NCBI GenBank assembly: GCA_001800315.1
Contig: MGVE01000020.1
Location: forward strand, 156,641-220,640
Source of the DNA: Elusimicrobia bacterium RIFOXYA2_FULL_47_53
GTDB taxonomy: Bacteria > Elusimicrobiota > Endomicrobiia > Endomicrobiales > XYA2-FULL-47-53
Direction: 5' to 3'
DNA length: 64,000 bases
Shown: positions 1-8,652 of the stretch, piece after piece
How the letters are laid out: every line of letters starts with the position of its first letter
Position numbering within the stretch: the first letter of the stretch is position 1
Translations under genes and position numbers: made by a program
The notes under the pieces: generated by a model
The model's input: only the letters and a program-made list of their open reading frames with translations
The model's database searches: none
What the model was told of the DNA's origin: nothing

Positions 1-13
1 TTTGAACCTCAAA

Positions 14-32
14 TGGACACTTTTTGGACACT
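14..32 (+). repeat. 19-bp direct repeat, copy 1 (integrase-tail sequence)
   Basis: TGGACACTTTTTGGACACT occurs exactly here and again at 21921-21939 and 23396-23414. In the other two copies it is read in frame as part of an integrase C-terminus (CNKVDTFWT). Here it lies about 80 bp before a truncated tRNA-Ser, so it is probably the 3' end of another integrase whose gene lies left of the window. The CNKVD part is not preserved in this copy. Confidence 0.6.
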
Positions 33-113
33 AATAATCAGGCATTAATCTTTCAGTGTTGTGCTAAATTTAGGAAGCTACCTGATTAGGCTATATCTAT
101 ATAGTTGATGATG

Positions 114-174
114 CTGGTCTCGAAAACCGGGGTACCCCTTTCGGGTACCGTGGGTTCAAATCCCACCCTCTCCG
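114..174 (+). pseudogene. 3' half of tRNA-Ser (CGA anticodon), integration scar
   Basis: The sequence holds an anticodon stem-loop with loop CTCGAAA (anticodon CGA, Ser), a long class II variable arm (GGTACCC/GGGTACC stem), a perfect T arm (GTGGG/CCCAC) and an acceptor 3' strand CCTCTCC plus discriminator G. The 5' acceptor strand (GGAGAGG would be needed) and the D arm are absent upstream. This is what remains when a tyrosine recombinase inserts an element on the 5' side of a tRNA. The element should lie left of the window. No CCA is encoded. Confidence 0.8.
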
Positions 175-271
175 TTGATTTTTCATATTTTACCCGACAT
201 TCCAGCATTTGTGGCAGATTTGTGATACATACAATTCATTTAATTTGAAAATATTTGTGTAAGGAAAAATT

Positions 272-1462
272 ATGCTATTGTCAAAAAGAGCTCTAGGTAT
301 CTTACCTTCCGCGACTCTCGCTATCGATGCGAAAGCAAAAGCGTTAAAAGCTCAAGGAATTGATGTGATAAGTTTCGGTACTGGAGAACCTGATTTTGAC
401 ACGCCTGAAAATATAAAAGAAGCTGCAAAAAAGGCGATTGATGAAGGCTTTACAAAGTATTGCCCAGTAGGTGGAACTCCTGACCTAAAAGACGCGATTA
501 TCGCTAAATTTAAAAATGATAATAACCTTGAATACACAGCTGACCAGATAATAGTTTCGTGCGGTGCCAAGCATTCACTATATAACCTCTTTCAGGCAGT
601 CCTTAATCCTGGTGACCAGATAATCATCCCTGCGCCTTATTGGGTATCATATCCCGATATGGCAAAGCTTGCCGGCGCGAAAGCCAAGATCGTGAAAACG
701 AATGAATATTCAGGTTTTAAAATGACGGTCGAACAGCTCAAGAAAGCCGTTGGCAAGAAAACAAAAGCAGTGATAATCAATTCTCCATCAAACCCAACTG
801 GTGCGGCTTATACGCCTGAAGAGCTTAAAAAACTTGCTCAAGTGTGTCTTGAAAACAATCTTCTTATAATTGCGGACGATATTTATGAAAAGCTTGTCTA
901 TGGAGGTTTTAAGTTTTCGTCTATCGCAACCGTTTCACCCGAAGTCAAAGCCATAACTGCAGTCGTTAATGGTGTTTCTAAATCATACTCGATGACAGGA
1001 TGGCGAATAGGTTACACTGCTGGCCCGAAAGAAATAATAACAGCTATGACTAATATTCAGAGTCAGTCCACTTCTAACCCTACATCAATAGCTCTTAGGG
1101 CTTCGGCTGAAGCCCTTAAGGGACCGCAGGAAAGCGTTGAGATGATGAGAAAGGAATTTGAGGCTCGCAGAAATTACATTTACAGCAGACTTAATTCGAT
1201 ACGAGGGGTCAAGTGCTTCAATCCGGAAGGTGCTTTCTACGTTTTTCCTAACATAAAAAAACTCCTCGGTAAATCCTACTCTGGCAAAACTATTATGACC
1301 GCTACCGAATTTGCCGAATATCTGCTTGAGAAAGCCCGTATAGCAGTTGTTCCTGGAGACCCTTTCGGTGCACCTGGTTACATAAGGCTTTCTTACGCGA
1401 CTTCCATGAGCAATATTAAAAACGGATTGGATAGATTTGAATTAGCTATAAGCGATAAATAG
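272..1462 (+). CDS. aspC: class I aspartate/aromatic-type aminotransferase (PLP-dependent)
   Basis: The 396-aa product has the normal length of the subgroup I-gamma aminotransferases, which exchange amino groups between aspartate (or a related amino acid) and 2-oxoglutarate in the cytosol. The substrate pocket motif NSPSNPTG lies near residue 170, and the PLP lysine is K237 in SVSKSYSMTGWRIGY. GTGEPDFDTP near the N-terminus is the family signature. The ATG is preceded by AAGGA at a good distance. The gene stands alone between the tRNA-Ser scar and the restriction operon and looks like a resident chromosomal gene. Aspartate versus prephenate or aromatic preference cannot be told from sequence alone. 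Confidence 0.85.
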   Translation: MLLSKRALGILPSATLAIDAKAKALKAQGIDVISFGTGEPDFDTPENIKEAAKKAIDEGFTKYCPVGGTPDLKDAIIAKFKNDNNLEYTADQIIVSCGAKHSLYNLFQAVLNPGDQIIIPAPYWVSYPDMAKLAGAKAKIVKTNEYSGFKMTVEQLKKAVGKKTKAVIINSPSNPTGAAYTPEELKKLAQVCLENNLLIIADDIYEKLVYGGFKFSSIATVSPEVKAITAVVNGVSKSYSMTGWRIGYTAGPKEIITAMTNIQSQSTSNPTSIALRASAEALKGPQESVEMMRKEFEARRNYIYSRLNSIRGVKCFNPEGAFYVFPNIKKLLGKSYSGKTIMTATEFAEYLLEKARIAVVPGDPFGAPGYIRLSYATSMSNIKNGLDRFELAISDK

Positions 1463-1591
1463 GAGTTGATTAACGACTGAAAGTCCTATTATCTATCCTT
1501 GTCTTTTGCTTGAAATATCTACGAAAAAGAGTTACAATCAGCATGTTATGGCACTAGATACAATTTGGGGGATAAATCCTATTTAAATTAT

Positions 1592-1636
1592 AAACCACAT
1601 TGTTCTAAATAAACGATGTGGTTTTGTTATTTATTG
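1592..1636 (+). terminator. possible intrinsic terminator between aminotransferase and hsdR
   Basis: AAACCACAT and ATGTGGTTT form a 9-bp stem (1592-1600 / 1616-1624) around a 15-nt loop, followed by TTGTTATTTATT. The loop is long and the stem A+T-rich, so termination may be weak. It is placed correctly to separate the aminotransferase from the restriction operon. Confidence 0.45.
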
Positions 1637-1657
1637 ATAGTAGGACTGGAATAATCT

Positions 1658-4057
1658 ATGACAAATAAAAAAGAACTATCAGAAAGAGACATCTGCACTA
1701 AGTTCATTCTGCCCGCTCTTGTAAAAGCCGGATGGGATGTTGAAAAACAAATCAGAGAGGAAGTTTCCTTCACTGCCGGCCGAATATTCGTTAAAGGCAA
1801 TAAGACAGTAAGGGGAGAAGGCAAACGGGCTGATTTTATCCTTTATCTTAAGCCGAATATTCCAATAGCAATAATTGAGGCAAAAGATAACAATTATCCG
1901 ATAGGCGCTGGTTTACAGCAGGCGCTTAACTACGCAAAGATTTTGGATATACCAATAGCATTCAGTTCAAATGGCGATGGTTTTGTGCAGCACGATTGCT
2001 CGGGATATTTCTCTGCGCCGGAAAAGCAGTTATCTATCAATGAATTTCCTTCCCCTGATGAACTCTGGAAAGTATATAAAAAGTACAAGGGCATAGAAAC
2101 CCCTAAACAAGAAAATATAGCTTTATATGATTACCATTTTGACGGTTCCGGCAGAGCCCCTAGATATTATCAGCAAATAGCGATAAATCGCACTGTCGAA
2201 GCTATTGCAAAAGGTCAAAATAGAATCCTTCTTGTTATGGCAACAGGAACGGGTAAAACCTATACCGCATTTCAGATTATATACCGGCTTTGGAAAAGCG
2301 GAACAAAGAAAAGAATCCTATTTTTAGCCGACCGCAATGTCCTTATTGATCAGACCAAACGAAACGATTTTAAGCATTTTAAAGATAAAATGACAGTCAT
2401 TAGAAAGAAAATAATAGATAAAGCTTTTGAAATCTATTTAGCTCTGTATCAAGGGTTAACCAATTATGATGAAGATAAAGATGCCTATAGACAGTTTAAA
2501 CCGGACTTTTTTGATTTGGTAATAGTAGATGAGTGTCACCGCGGAAGCGCGGCAGAGGACAGCGCATGGCGCGAAATACTTCAATATTTCCATTCCGCAA
2601 CACAAATCGGCCTTACAGCAACCCCTCGCGAAACCAAAGAAATCTCAAACATCGAATATTTTAAGGAACCAATCTATACCTATACGCTTAAGCAGGGCAT
2701 TGAAGACGGGTTCCTGGCCCCCTATAAGGTAATCCGCGTAGGCTTCAATGTGGATTTGGAAGGGTACAGGCCCGAGGCAGGCAAAAGGGATGCAGAAGGC
2801 AATGAGGTTCCGGATAGAGTATACAACACAAAAGATTTTGACAAAAACCTTGTCATAGATGAACGTACAAAAATGGTAGCCAAAAAAGTTACTGAATATT
2901 TAAAGAAAACAAACCGGTTCGATAAAACCATAATATTTTGTATAGATGTAGAACATGCCAGCAGAATGCGGCAGGCAATTATTAACGAAAACGCAGATTT
3001 GGTAAGAGAAAATAGTAAATATGTTATGCGAATAACCGGTGACGATATAGAAGGTAAAAGAGAATTGGATAATTTTATTAATCCTGAAGAAAAGTACCCT
3101 GTCATTGCCACTACTTCCAAACTAATGTCCACCGGGGTTGACGCTCAAACCTGTAAACTTATTGTGCTTGATTCAAACATAAACTCTATGACAGAGTTTA
3201 AGCAGATTATCGGTCGCGGCACGCGCATAAGAGAAGATTTCAATAAAACGTTTTTTACTATAATGGATTTTCGCAATGTAACCGACCAGTTTGCCAACCC
3301 TTCTTTTGACGGATACCCCGTAATGATTAAAAGAATTATGGCAGAACAACCTATTACGGATGAGATCATTAACAATGAAGATGTTTCAATAGATCCTGAA
3401 ACAGGTAAAGCAATAAATTTTGACCAAAAAGAAAGCGTCAACTATCCAATCAAACCTGAAATTATCCAGGGCGGGCTTGTTATGGCTGAGCCGCAGAGCA
3501 AAGTATATATAGCCGGTGTTGATGTTTCCGTGCTTAACGAGCGAGTGCAGCACTTAGACTCTCACGGAAAGCTTATTATTGAAAGCTTAAAAGATTTCAC
3601 CAAAGCAGGTATCATTAAAGAGTTCCGTTCCCTTAATGATTTCCTGACACGCTGGAACAGTACAACCAAAAAGAAAGCCATTATTGACGAATTGGAAGCG
3701 CATGGAGTTATTCTAGAGAACCTCAAAGAAGAAGTAGAAAAAGATTTGGATGTATTTGACCTTGTTTGCCATGTTGCCTGGGATATGCCCGCGCTTACGC
3801 GGCATGAAAGGGCTGAAAATGTTAAAAAGCGCAACTATTTCACAAAGTACGGCGAAAAGGCGCGCATAGTAATAGATGCCCTGTTAGATAAATATGCAGA
3901 TGAGGGAATAGAAAATATAGAGGATTTGTCAGTATTAAAGATAGACCCCTTTAACAATATCGGCACCCCTACGGAAATAGTCAATATCTTTGGCGGCAGA
4001 GATGCTTATATGAATGTTATCAAGGAACTTGAAAATCAACTTTACAGGACGGCATAA
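1658..4057 (+). CDS. hsdR: type I restriction endonuclease subunit R (HsdR)
   Basis: This 799-aa subunit is the motor and nuclease of a type I restriction system. The N-terminal third carries the HSDR_N nuclease fold (ADFILY near 60, then IAIIEAKDNNYPIGAGLQQA, the PD-(D/E)xK-type ExK at about 73-77). The superfamily 2 helicase core follows, with Walker A ATGTGKTYT near residue 197, DECHR near 291 and the helicase C-terminal motif QIIGRGTRIRED near 520. A C-terminal EcoEI-type R_C region binds the methylase. The stop TAA at 4055-4057 is directly followed by the hsdM ATG at 4058. All key motifs are present, so it looks functional. Confidence 0.93.
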   Translation: MTNKKELSERDICTKFILPALVKAGWDVEKQIREEVSFTAGRIFVKGNKTVRGEGKRADFILYLKPNIPIAIIEAKDNNYPIGAGLQQALNYAKILDIPIAFSSNGDGFVQHDCSGYFSAPEKQLSINEFPSPDELWKVYKKYKGIETPKQENIALYDYHFDGSGRAPRYYQQIAINRTVEAIAKGQNRILLVMATGTGKTYTAFQIIYRLWKSGTKKRILFLADRNVLIDQTKRNDFKHFKDKMTVIRKKIIDKAFEIYLALYQGLTNYDEDKDAYRQFKPDFFDLVIVDECHRGSAAEDSAWREILQYFHSATQIGLTATPRETKEISNIEYFKEPIYTYTLKQGIEDGFLAPYKVIRVGFNVDLEGYRPEAGKRDAEGNEVPDRVYNTKDFDKNLVIDERTKMVAKKVTEYLKKTNRFDKTIIFCIDVEHASRMRQAIINENADLVRENSKYVMRITGDDIEGKRELDNFINPEEKYPVIATTSKLMSTGVDAQTCKLIVLDSNINSMTEFKQIIGRGTRIREDFNKTFFTIMDFRNVTDQFANPSFDGYPVMIKRIMAEQPITDEIINNEDVSIDPETGKAINFDQKESVNYPIKPEIIQGGLVMAEPQSKVYIAGVDVSVLNERVQHLDSHGKLIIESLKDFTKAGIIKEFRSLNDFLTRWNSTTKKKAIIDELEAHGVILENLKEEVEKDLDVFDLVCHVAWDMPALTRHERAENVKKRNYFTKYGEKARIVIDALLDKYADEGIENIEDLSVLKIDPFNNIGTPTEIVNIFGGRDAYMNVIKELENQLYRTA

Positions 4058-5491
4058 ATGAAGAACATCGGGAATATTATTAAGAAGCTGCAAAACATCA
4101 TGTGGAAAGATCAAGGCGTATCCGGAGACGCTCAGCGCATTGAACAACTTGGCTGGATGATAAGTCTTAAAATACTTGATGACAAAGATAAAGAGCTTGA
4201 GCTTCTGAATGACAAATATGTTTCACCCATGCCCAAAAAACTACAATGGCGAAACTGGGCAGCTGATGATGAGGGCATGACAGGTGAAGAACTTAAAGAG
4301 TTTGTTGACACTAAGCTTATTCCACAACTTAAGAACCTTGATATAAGCTCAGGAAATAAGAGGGCTCTTATTATTCGTGAAATATTTGACGGTACAAATA
4401 ACTACATGAAGAACGGCACAATTATCAGGCAAGTTATTAACGAGCTAAATCAAATAGATTTCAATAATTCGGAAGACCGCCATATTTTTGGCGATATATA
4501 CGAAACAATCCTTCTCGACCTTCAAAACGCGGGGAAATATGGTGAATTTTATACGCCCCGCGCCATTACGGAGTTAATTACTGAAATGGTCAATCCCCGT
4601 TTGGGCGAAAAGGTTCTGGATCCTGCTTGTGGGACAGGAGGCTTTTTAACCAGTGCTATTGAGAATATTCGCAAACAGGATATAAAGGGTGTTAATGACC
4701 TCAAAATTCTTGAAAAGACCATTCACGGCATGGAATTTAAGCCTTTGCCGTTTATGCTCTGTGTTACAAACCTAATTTTGCACGATATTGAAGTCCCGAA
4801 TATAGATTATACAGACAGCTTAAACAGGGAATATACTTCAATAGGACAAAAAGATAAAGTAGATGTAATCCTTGCTAATCCTCCTTTCGGCGCGTCTGTT
4901 GCAGATGGTGTCGAAACGAACTTCCCGCAGAACTACCGCACTACTGAAAGCGCTGATTTGTTCTTACTGCTTATGGTTCGGTATTTAACTGATAGAGGCC
5001 GGGCAGGTATAGTATTGCCGGATGGTTCATTGACAGGGGATGGAGTCAAGCAGCGTATCCGTCAACATTTATTGGAGAATTGCAACCTGCATACAATAGT
5101 AAGACTGCCGAGCTCAGTTTTTCAACCTTACGCAAGTGTGGCCACAAACCTGCTTTTCTTTGATAAAGGAAAGTCTACTAAAGAAACCTGGTACTGGGAA
5201 CACAAACTGCCCGAAGGCGTAAAAGCCTACAACAAAACCAGGCCAATCCAGAAAAACGAATTTGAAGGTCTCGAAAAATGGTGGAAAAAACGCAAAGAAA
5301 ACGAGCAGGCATGGAAAGTGTCAATAGAAACCATTGTTTCCAACGGCTATAACCTCGATATAAAAAACCCTCATATTGCAGAAGCAGAACATTCCTATTC
5401 AAGTAAAGAGCTTGTAGATATGTTGCACGACTCTTTTCGTAAGAGTGATATACTTCTTGAAAAACTAAAGAAGGAACTAGGTAATGGCTAA
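4058..5491 (+). CDS. hsdM: type I DNA methyltransferase subunit M (HsdM)
   Basis: This is a 477-aa N6-adenine methyltransferase. The N-terminal HsdM helical bundle (residues 1-140) precedes the N6_Mtase domain. DPACGTGGFL near residue 188 is the SAM-binding motif I, and NPPFG near 274 is the catalytic NPPF motif IV. It starts immediately after hsdR with no intergenic space and overlaps hsdS by 8 bp, implying translational coupling of all three subunits. M2S1 forms the modification enzyme and adding R gives the restriction complex. Length and motifs are those of an intact enzyme. Confidence 0.95.
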   Translation: MKNIGNIIKKLQNIMWKDQGVSGDAQRIEQLGWMISLKILDDKDKELELLNDKYVSPMPKKLQWRNWAADDEGMTGEELKEFVDTKLIPQLKNLDISSGNKRALIIREIFDGTNNYMKNGTIIRQVINELNQIDFNNSEDRHIFGDIYETILLDLQNAGKYGEFYTPRAITELITEMVNPRLGEKVLDPACGTGGFLTSAIENIRKQDIKGVNDLKILEKTIHGMEFKPLPFMLCVTNLILHDIEVPNIDYTDSLNREYTSIGQKDKVDVILANPPFGASVADGVETNFPQNYRTTESADLFLLLMVRYLTDRGRAGIVLPDGSLTGDGVKQRIRQHLLENCNLHTIVRLPSSVFQPYASVATNLLFFDKGKSTKETWYWEHKLPEGVKAYNKTRPIQKNEFEGLEKWWKKRKENEQAWKVSIETIVSNGYNLDIKNPHIAEAEHSYSSKELVDMLHDSFRKSDILLEKLKKELGNG

Positions 5492-6830
5492 GCGGCAAAA
5501 AACAAATATCGGGCAGTTTCTAAAAGAACGGGAAGGAAGGTACGATCCCGCGGATTCTGCCGTGCTAAACCTGCAAAGGCTGAATAAAATTGACTTTTCC
5601 GGTGAGATACATCTTTCCGATAAAGGCTCAAAAACAGACATGATTATTGTTGAGCCCGGGGACTTTGTTATTTCAGGAATCAATGTTTCAAAAGGCGCCC
5701 TGTCTGTTTATCATGGTAAGGAGCCGATTACTGCCACAATTCATTACTCGTCCTACATTTTAGATAAGAAAAAGATTGACATTGAATATTTCAAACGCTT
5801 CGTCACAAGCCAGTCTTTCGTCCAGGCATTAAAAGACCAGGTAAAAGGCGGTATAAAAACAGAAATCAAACCGAAACATTTTCTTGCACTCGAGATTGAC
5901 CTGCCGGATATTGATGTTCAAAAAGATGTCGTTTCATTTTTCGGCAAAATAGAAAATGAAATGAGCGAATTAACTGGTGAAATCTCTAATCAACAATCTT
6001 ATTTGAAACAATTGCGCCAGCAGGTTTTGCAGGAAGCCATTGAAGGGAAACTGACAGCCATGTGGCGTAAGGAACATCCAGAACTTATCAGCGGTGAAAA
6101 TCACGCTTCAAAACTACTTGAAAATATCAAAGCTGAAAAAGAAGTACTTATTAAAGAAAGTAAAATTAGCAAAGAAAAACATACTTCAATAATCAATGAC
6201 ACTAAAAAACCATTTGATTTGCCTAATGGCTGGGAATGGTGTAGGTTGGGCGAGATAATATATGATTTACCTAGGAATGGATATTCACCTAAAGCAGTAA
6301 CATATGAAACAAAAACAAAAAGCTTAAAGCTGGGAGCTACAACATATGGTTTTTTTGATCCAACAAAGTATAAATATGTAGCTGATATTATTCCAAATGA
6401 TTCAGTGTTTTGGTTAGAGCCAGAGGATATATTAATCCAAAGAAGCAATTCACTGGATTATGTCGGTGTAAGTGCGATTTATACCGGAAAAACAAAAGAG
6501 TATATTTATCCTGATTTAATGATGAAAATAAGGGTTGTGCGATGTGTATCAGTGAAATTAGTATCTCTATTTCTTTCTTCACCACAGATACGGAACTATT
6601 TTAAATCTAAAGCAAAGGGGTCTCAACAAACGATGCCCAAAATAAATCAGGGTGTTGTTATTAATGCCTTGATTCCTTTGCCTTCTAAAACTGAACAACA
6701 AGCTATTGTTGAGCGAGTTGATAAACTTATGGCCATGATAGACGAGCTAGAAAAGCAAGTCGCCGAACGCAAATCTCAATCCGAAATGCTTATGCAATCG
6801 GTTTTAAGAGAAGCATTTGTGGCTACATGA
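5484..6830 (+). CDS. hsdS: type I specificity subunit S (HsdS)
   Basis: This 448-aa subunit chooses the bipartite target sequence of the system. Two target-recognition domains are visible: residues about 1-160, ending at the helix KDVVSFFGKIENEMSEL, and about 245-410, ending at TEQQAIVERVDKLMAMIDELEKQ. Each is followed by a long coiled-coil conserved region. The repeated pattern LRQQVLQEAIEGKL and LMQSVLREAF marks the two ends of the half-repeats. The second recognition domain (about 6180-6620) is visibly A+T-richer than the first, which fits domain exchange by recombination. The target sequence cannot be predicted here. Confidence 0.9.
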   Translation: MAKRQKTNIGQFLKEREGRYDPADSAVLNLQRLNKIDFSGEIHLSDKGSKTDMIIVEPGDFVISGINVSKGALSVYHGKEPITATIHYSSYILDKKKIDIEYFKRFVTSQSFVQALKDQVKGGIKTEIKPKHFLALEIDLPDIDVQKDVVSFFGKIENEMSELTGEISNQQSYLKQLRQQVLQEAIEGKLTAMWRKEHPELISGENHASKLLENIKAEKEVLIKESKISKEKHTSIINDTKKPFDLPNGWEWCRLGEIIYDLPRNGYSPKAVTYETKTKSLKLGATTYGFFDPTKYKYVADIIPNDSVFWLEPEDILIQRSNSLDYVGVSAIYTGKTKEYIYPDLMMKIRVVRCVSVKLVSLFLSSPQIRNYFKSKAKGSQQTMPKINQGVVINALIPLPSKTEQQAIVERVDKLMAMIDELEKQVAERKSQSEMLMQSVLREAFVAT

Positions 6831-6914
6831 GGCAGCATAAATAGTAAAGATGAATATTTGCTTTGCAATGTGGAAAATCATGAAAAGATAATAAATATAA
6901 CTATACAAAATTCA

Positions 6915-7022
6915 GGGGGCACACACTTTAATTATTGAGAAACGAAAAACGGTGTGACCTGAACTTTTTCTTTCATAGGTGATACCGTAACCGCTGAAAC
7001 TATAATTAAAGTGTGTGCCTCC
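6915..7022. repeat. 108-bp palindromic element (MITE/REP-like)
   Basis: An exact 18-bp inverted repeat (GGCACACACTTTAATTAT, 6918-6935, against 7002-7019) extends outward to 21 bp with one mismatch. Inside it a second imperfect palindrome (ACGGTGTGACCT / AGGTGATACCGT) surrounds a T-rich centre. The whole segment could fold into one long hairpin. No coding capacity is seen. It lies directly upstream of a RadC gene that lacks its normal N-terminus, so the element may mark the breakpoint. Confidence 0.65.
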
Positions 7023-7041
7023 AGATTTCTCCGAAAGATTA

Positions 7042-7425
7042 ATGATTAAATTCCCATTAGATGTATTACCCTTAATCCAACACTGCGGCGACCGTAAGCA
7101 GGAACATTTCTTAAGCATCTCCATTAATGGCGCCAATGAAGTCATGAATATCCGAGTAGTAATCATCGGCTTAATCAATAAGAGTCAGGTTCACCCCAGA
7201 GAAGTATTCGCCGATATAATAGCAGGACGAGCCTCCGCAATAATAATTGCCCACAATCATCCCAACGGCGACCTAAAGCCAAGCACCGAATATATAACTG
7301 TAACCCAAAGAATAAAAGAATTCGCCGCCATATTGGGCATAACCCTTTTAGACCACATAATATTCAACAACAAAGGCTACTATTCCTTCGTTGAGAACAA
7401 TAATTGGAGCAGTGATTTGAGATGA
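7042..7425 (+). CDS. RadC-type JAB/MPN domain protein, N-terminally truncated
   Basis: The product is 127 aa from the ATG at 7042; a GTG at 7015 lies inside the palindromic element and is less likely. It is only the C-terminal MPN/JAB domain of RadC: the metal motif HNHPNGDLKPS near residue 73, then a short tail GITLLDHIIFNN. Chromosomal RadC is about 220 aa with a helix-hairpin-helix region first, which is missing here. Stand-alone RadC domains are common on mobile islands next to restriction genes. Their role is uncertain. The stop overlaps the next start by 4 bp (ATGA), so it is coupled to the DUF3800 gene. Confidence 0.75.
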   Translation: MIKFPLDVLPLIQHCGDRKQEHFLSISINGANEVMNIRVVIIGLINKSQVHPREVFADIIAGRASAIIIAHNHPNGDLKPSTEYITVTQRIKEFAAILGITLLDHIIFNNKGYYSFVENNNWSSDLR

Positions 7426-8630
7426 GCAGAGAGTTTGCATTCATTGATGAATACGGAGACCCCAACACTAACACTCAGGTGCAGGGTACAAGCACGCACT
7501 TTATAATTGCTGCTGTTTTAATAAATGAAAATGAGCGCCCAGAGCTTGAGGCACAGCTGGAAGCATTACGGATAAAGCATTTTCAAACAGGAGAGATAAA
7601 ATCGAGTGCAGTTGGATCAAATGATAATCGCCGTCTACGCATACTAACTGACCTAGCTCAACTTAAATATAAATACTATGCCTTTGTTATAGATAAACGA
7701 GCGATATTAAAGGATAGCGGCCTTATTTTTAAACAGCCATTCTTAAAGTTCTTGCATGGTATGGTCTACGGTAAGCTTTATCGTGCTTTCCCAAAACTTA
7801 AAGTTGTAGCAGACGAACATGGCACAAGAAATTTTATGGATGGATTTCATAATTATATAGAAAAAAATCATATTCCGGATTTATTTACCAGTGCTGAATT
7901 TGTATTCTCTACACAAAAGTCCGATCCTGTGCTAGGAATATCCGATTTTTTGGCCGGATCACTTGCTCGTATTTTCGATCCCAAAAAAGCATCTACCATG
8001 GGTGAAAAGTTTCTCAGCGTTTTAGGGAATGGGCGAATGCTAATTGATGAATGGCCTCCTGCATTAAAAACATATTGCTCACACGGACATGAGAAGCAGG
8101 ATAATCCTTACGATCAACTCGTTGATGAACAGTCTATGTATCGAGCGCTCGAATTTTTGGATCGTAATATTAGCTCTAATGAAGAAGATGTATTATTGCA
8201 GATAGAAACACTGAAATATTTAATCTACTATAAAAACTTCGTTAAGCCTAAAGCCTATATTTCTAATGACAGTATCAGGGCTGTTCTTAAAGAAATGACA
8301 AATATAGATGTTAATCCGCAATATTTTAGATCAAGCATAATTGCAAAGCTGCGAGATCAAAATGTGTTGATAGCTAGTAGCAGTAAGGGGTATAAACTAC
8401 CGGTTAATGTATCGGATTTGCGAGATTTTGTAGAGCATACGCACATGGTAATTGGTCCTATGGTATCAAGATTGAAAAGAGCCAGGGAACAAGTTCTTTT
8501 ATCTACTAAAAATAAGTTGGACCTACTCAATGACCAAAGTTATGCCTATCTCAAAGTATTACTTGAGTTACGTAAAGATGAGTTGATAGCCGAAGAAGAT
8601 AGGCCGGCAGACAATCAACTTATGTCATGA
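7422..8630 (+). CDS. DUF3800 domain protein (RNase H-like fold)
   Basis: The 402-aa protein has an N-terminal DUF3800 domain (residues 1-190). The acidic positions expected of its RNase H-like fold are visible: FIDEYGD at 7-13, GEIKSS near 57, VVADEHG near 127 and LGISDFLAG near 171. The C-terminal half (about 240-400) is helical with a winged-helix-like stretch and is unassigned. DUF3800 proteins occur widely in defence islands and on phages; their biochemical activity is not established. It overlaps RadC by 4 bp and follows hsdRMS, so it belongs to the same accessory cluster. Confidence 0.75.
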   Translation: MSREFAFIDEYGDPNTNTQVQGTSTHFIIAAVLINENERPELEAQLEALRIKHFQTGEIKSSAVGSNDNRRLRILTDLAQLKYKYYAFVIDKRAILKDSGLIFKQPFLKFLHGMVYGKLYRAFPKLKVVADEHGTRNFMDGFHNYIEKNHIPDLFTSAEFVFSTQKSDPVLGISDFLAGSLARIFDPKKASTMGEKFLSVLGNGRMLIDEWPPALKTYCSHGHEKQDNPYDQLVDEQSMYRALEFLDRNISSNEEDVLLQIETLKYLIYYKNFVKPKAYISNDSIRAVLKEMTNIDVNPQYFRSSIIAKLRDQNVLIASSSKGYKLPVNVSDLRDFVEHTHMVIGPMVSRLKRAREQVLLSTKNKLDLLNDQSYAYLKVLLELRKDELIAEEDRPADNQLMS

Positions 8631-8652
8631 TGTTTTTTAGGGGCATTAAATA

